From contig CAMDDI010000127.1 in NCBI GenBank assembly GCA_945890905.1, forward strand, positions 1 to 9,303: 9,303 nt of DNA, written 5' to 3'. Source of the stretch: Bacteriovorax stolpii. Lineage in GTDB: Bacteria; Bdellovibrionota; Bacteriovoracia; Bacteriovoracales; Bacteriovoracaceae. Positions 6,472 to 9,303 of this stretch are shown one piece after another. The notes beneath the pieces are model-generated. The model was not told the origin of the DNA. It saw only the letters and a list, made by a program, of their open reading frames with translations, and did not search any database. The position numbers and the translations under genes are program-made. How positions within the stretch are numbered: the stretch's first letter is position 1; every line of letters starts with the position of its first letter.

Positions 6472-7438
6472 AACCACCCTTGATTACCAAACTCTCACGG
6501 CCTTTCTTGAGCAAGAAAGGGCGATGAATACTAAAGTTGAAAGCGGCCAGCCAAAACTGAATCACTTGGTGAATACCTTAATGGCCCAGAAGTGCGTCTC
6601 TCATGGGGCCACAAGAGAGCGGGACTATTTTTGGGATGCGGCCTACTTTGGCATGGATCAAGTAGGTATGTATCAAGCGATGCCAGAAGAGATGAAAATT
6701 TTGGCCCTAAAACTTTTAACTGATCACAATTTAAATGAAGCTTACTATATCGAAAAAACTGGTATGAGTTATGCTGCAAAAATGATTCTTTTAAGTGAGA
6801 GTGAAGAAGAAAAAGCACTCTACTCTTCCATCGCCTGTGATGAGGCCACTCATCTTTATGAAGTGAAGAACTTTTTAAACCCTGGCCTTGAGGCCACTTA
6901 TCAAGGTAATGGCTTTCTTAAATTTATCGCCGATACTGCTGCTCAAGGATCAGCTTCAATATGTCAGGCGGTACTTCAAGTGGCCCTTGAAGGTCACGGT
7001 ATGAGTCACTACGCAAATCTTCGCAGCGGCTGCCTGGATCCTAAATTCAAAGAAGTCCTAACTCGCATACTTCTAGATGAAGCAAGCCATCATGGCAGTG
7101 GTGTGGTGATATCAATCAACAATCAATTTAGTGATTCTGAAAAAAAGATTCTCACTGAGCATATGATCCAATTAGGGGCCCTGCTAAACTGCACCCTCTT
7201 TCCCATTGTGATGGTGCTAGAAAAATTAACCGGTGGACTCACCTCTGATCAGAGAACCAAAGTGTTTGAAGAGCTCAATGCCTCGGCCATTAATGCCGAT
7301 CGACTCAAAAACTATCGCAAGCTTCTCACAATTTCAAAACTTGATGAAAAGATTCCAAGCACCCATCAAGATCAAGTGTTCCAAAGTTGGAATTCTCAAA
7401 CTTGTAATCAAGTCTTTATGCAAATGCTCAGCACATGA
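6458..7438 (+). CDS. Ferritin-like di-iron oxygenase with AurF-like ligand spacing
   Basis: A soluble helical protein of 326 residues. It shows the four-helix di-iron pattern of the ferritin-like/R2-like superfamily: Glu94 (NLNEAYY), Glu129 and His132 in DEATH, Glu178 (LEGHG), and Glu208 and His211 in DEASHH. Spacings of 35 residues between the first Glu and ExxH, and 30 between the third Glu and the last ExxH, resemble AurF/CmlI N-oxygenases; the extra histidine ligand that AurF has four residues before the last Glu is Ile204 here. Such enzymes activate O2 for N-oxygenation, hydroxylation or desaturation. I see no reductase gene in the window, so an external reductant is needed. It overlaps the glycosyltransferase gene by 14 nt and the next gene by 4 nt. 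The exact reaction is unknown. Confidence 0.75.
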   Translation: MENIKTTLDYQTLTAFLEQERAMNTKVESGQPKLNHLVNTLMAQKCVSHGATRERDYFWDAAYFGMDQVGMYQAMPEEMKILALKLLTDHNLNEAYYIEKTGMSYAAKMILLSESEEEKALYSSIACDEATHLYEVKNFLNPGLEATYQGNGFLKFIADTAAQGSASICQAVLQVALEGHGMSHYANLRSGCLDPKFKEVLTRILLDEASHHGSGVVISINNQFSDSEKKILTEHMIQLGALLNCTLFPIVMVLEKLTGGLTSDQRTKVFEELNASAINADRLKNYRKLLTISKLDEKIPSTHQDQVFQSWNSQTCNQVFMQMLST

Positions 7439-8508
7439 TGAGCTTGCTGTGGGCCATTCTGATTTTTTTTATCAGTACGGTGATCTTTGATCTTCTCCAC
7501 TTACTTTTGCATAGAATGCAAAAAAGCTCCCTGCCACTTTTTAAATCTGTTGGCGAATGGCACCTTCATCATCACGCTTTTTTTGATGAAAACTTAAAAA
7601 ATCATAGTGCACTTTGGGAGAAGAACTTTCAATATCATCTGCTCCCAGAATTTATGATTCAGATAGCTGTCACAACTTTGTTCTTTTTTTGGTTTGATAC
7701 TTTGTCCGTTTTAATAGCCATTGGTCTAGAAATCTTTTTCTTTGCCTATGTGATTTATCACCGAGGTCTTGATCCTAACCACTCTCCGCCTCAAAAATTG
7801 AGACGCCCGAGTATGAATTTCTATATCTTCCCCAACTATCACGCCTATCATCACCGCTTCCCCGACGCCTTCTATGGCTCATGGTTTCGCTTCACTGATC
7901 TCATTTTTGGTCACAGCATTGCTTTCAAAGGACAAAGAGTATTGCTTACGGGCTCCCATGGTGAATTAGGTAAAAGCCTGCATCAGAAACTTCTTAAAGA
8001 AGGGGCGTTGGTGGATGTGGCCGTGTTTGGAATAGACTATACCCCACAAAATTTTGAGGGCTTTGCTCGAAAAGCAAAAGAAGCTCAAATTTTAATTCTG
8101 TGTCACGGTTCCAAGTCAGATATGGAATGGTCCCATATGGAATCAACTAAAAGAATGATTGATATTTTCCTGAGTGAAACCACTAATCCAATTCCTGAGA
8201 TTTGGGGTATTGGCAGTGAGATTGAATTTCACCCAGCACTTATAGCTGCAGATAAACCTTATGAGAAAGTGAAGCGTGAATATGCCAAGTATGCTTCTGG
8301 CCTGTATCAAAATGATCGGATCATTTATCGCCACCTCGTTCCTGCCGCCTTTAAATCCTCCTATGGCCCAGGATTAGTCAGTGCTTCTTTTATGGGTAAT
8401 ATCGCCTTCTTTTTCATTAAGCGTGGCTTTCGCTATATTCCACTAACCTATACGGGGGTTGCTTTTTTCAATTACTTTAAGTTCAAAAATCTCCATGAAC
8501 GAAATTAA
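7435..8508 (+). CDS. Fatty acid hydroxylase/sterol desaturase - short-chain dehydrogenase fusion
   Basis: A 357-residue two-domain protein. Residues about 1-165 form a membrane fatty acid hydroxylase (sterol desaturase-like) domain with histidine clusters HLLLH (22-26), HLHHH (43-47), His109 and HAYHH (136-140), and hydrophobic helices at about 3-24 and 76-108. Residues about 166-357 form a Rossmann short-chain dehydrogenase: nucleotide motif TGSHGELG (172-179), and a plausible Ser-Tyr-Lys set of Ser261, Tyr276 and Lys280 (YEKVK). The same fusion occurs in some cyanobacterial proteins annotated as bifunctional sterol desaturase/short-chain dehydrogenase, and resembles plant CER1/CER3 wax proteins in having a hydroxylase domain plus a C-terminal Rossmann-like domain. 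An attractive reading is hydroxylation or aldehyde chemistry coupled to NAD(P)H redox on one acyl chain. ATG 7435 overlaps the preceding stop; ATG 7438 is an equally possible start. Confidence 0.8.
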   Translation: MMSLLWAILIFFISTVIFDLLHLLLHRMQKSSLPLFKSVGEWHLHHHAFFDENLKNHSALWEKNFQYHLLPEFMIQIAVTTLFFFWFDTLSVLIAIGLEIFFFAYVIYHRGLDPNHSPPQKLRRPSMNFYIFPNYHAYHHRFPDAFYGSWFRFTDLIFGHSIAFKGQRVLLTGSHGELGKSLHQKLLKEGALVDVAVFGIDYTPQNFEGFARKAKEAQILILCHGSKSDMEWSHMESTKRMIDIFLSETTNPIPEIWGIGSEIEFHPALIAADKPYEKVKREYAKYASGLYQNDRIIYRHLVPAAFKSSYGPGLVSASFMGNIAFFFIKRGFRYIPLTYTGVAFFNYFKFKNLHERN

Positions 8509-9303
8509 GCGCCTTCCCTATCTTGACCGAGTCCGCACACTTTGTATTCTGGGTCTTTTCCCCTTTCATGTGGCCGATTACTATTCTGACTCCAGGTTTG
8601 CTTTAAAAACTGGTGTGATCATTCCTTGGCTTAACTATCTCTATCACTTTTTCTACCAATGGCGCCTGGCCCTGCTCTTTATGATTGCAGGGATAAGTGC
8701 TGTGAGGGCGATTGAGAAGTATGGAGAGTCTCAATTCTTTAAAGAAAAGCTAAAGCGGATTTTTGTCCCACTCATTTTAGGTTCAATTCTACTTGTCACT
8801 CCTCAGGTTTATATTGAGCGCCTTCAAGAGGGCAGCTTTCAGGGAAATTTTTGGGAATTTCTCCCTGACTCTATGAAAGGAACTTATCCCGAAGGCAATC
8901 GCAGTTGGGGACACTTGTGGTTTCTTTTTTATCTTTTTTTCTATTCAGTTGTTTATTGCGGGTTCGCTTCTCGAATTTCAAAACTCACACCGAAATTTTA
9001 TTGGTGGAGTTTTCCCATTCTGGTAGAAATTTTCTTACGCCCCTACTTTCCTTCATTTCCAAACTTTGTTACTGATTTGGCCAATCTCTTAGTTTTTGGA
9101 TTTTACTTTTTTATGGGAACACTATTTTTTAAGAGTTCATTCAGTGCTATTGAAAAGCATCAGAATCTGTTTTTAGGATTCGCCATTCTCCTTCTTATCA
9201 TTTCGCCGTTAATTGAGTCGAATTTGATTTTGGCCCTACGAACTCTTTGCATGGTTTTAGTCGGAGTGACAATGACCCGTGGATGGAATCAAGCGCCTGG
9301 AAA
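8495..9303 (+). CDS. Acyltransferase-3 family membrane O-acyltransferase (3' end cut by window edge)
   Basis: The frame opens at ATG 8495, overlapping the end of the fusion gene by 14 nt, and continues 269 codons to the window edge without a stop. Family features: LDRVRTLCILGLFPFH at 10-25 (conserved Arg12/14 and His25 region), a first loop with KRIFVPLILG (about 87-96), and GHLWFLFYLFF around 139-149, all characteristic of acyltransferase-3 (OafA/OpgC-like) proteins. These are integral inner-membrane enzymes with about ten helices that transfer acyl groups to sugar hydroxyls or other envelope substrates. As part of this operon it may acylate the sugar added by the glycosyltransferase (inference). 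No Shine-Dalgarno sequence is obvious, so translation probably depends on the upstream gene. The C-terminal part and any further operon genes lie outside the window. Confidence 0.85.
   Translation, partial: MNEIKRLPYLDRVRTLCILGLFPFHVADYYSDSRFALKTGVIIPWLNYLYHFFYQWRLALLFMIAGISAVRAIEKYGESQFFKEKLKRIFVPLILGSILLVTPQVYIERLQEGSFQGNFWEFLPDSMKGTYPEGNRSWGHLWFLFYLFFYSVVYCGFASRISKLTPKFYWWSFPILVEIFLRPYFPSFPNFVTDLANLLVFGFYFFMGTLFFKSSFSAIEKHQNLFLGFAILLLIISPLIESNLILALRTLCMVLVGVTMTRGWNQAPG

Overview
The window (roughly 40% GC by eye, dense genes, exported metallopeptidase paralogs, several overlapping ORFs) looks like a chromosomal segment of a Gram-negative bacterium. My best guess is a Bdellovibrionota / Bacteriovorax-like predator. 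That is an inference from gene style and not a taxonomic proof. There are no RNA genes, insertion sequences, CRISPR arrays or phage genes that I can see.

Left part (1-1803, minus strand): two tandem paralogs of a small exported zinc-metallopeptidase-like protein (HExxH plus a downstream NEGQ(A/S)DYFA motif). The one nearer the left edge is cut by the window. Each has a plausible sigma70-type promoter with a TACAAT -10 box. The leader of the second one would begin with a strong hairpin. Next (1830-2735, minus) comes an AEC-family (auxin efflux carrier type) membrane transporter, divergent from everything to its right.

Right part (2882-9303, plus strand): seven genes packed head to tail, every junction overlapping by 4-17 nt, which is strong evidence for one operon. 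In order they are: a FeeM/LuxI-like GNAT acyltransferase broken by one in-frame TAA; a haem-oxygenase-like di-iron oxidase (HDO); a membrane fatty acid desaturase; a GT1/UGT-type glycosyltransferase; a ferritin-like di-iron oxygenase with AurF-like ligand spacing; a fatty acid hydroxylase / short-chain dehydrogenase fusion; and a membrane acyltransferase-3 protein that runs off the right edge.

Taken together the plus-strand genes look like a biosynthetic cluster for an oxidised, glycosylated and probably O-acylated lipid or N-acyl compound. It contains four non-haem iron enzymes from four unrelated structural families in one operon. I do not recognise this combination as a described pathway, and the product is unknown. 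The stop codon in the GNAT gene is the main uncertainty: either the pathway has lost its first enzyme here, or the base is a sequence error.
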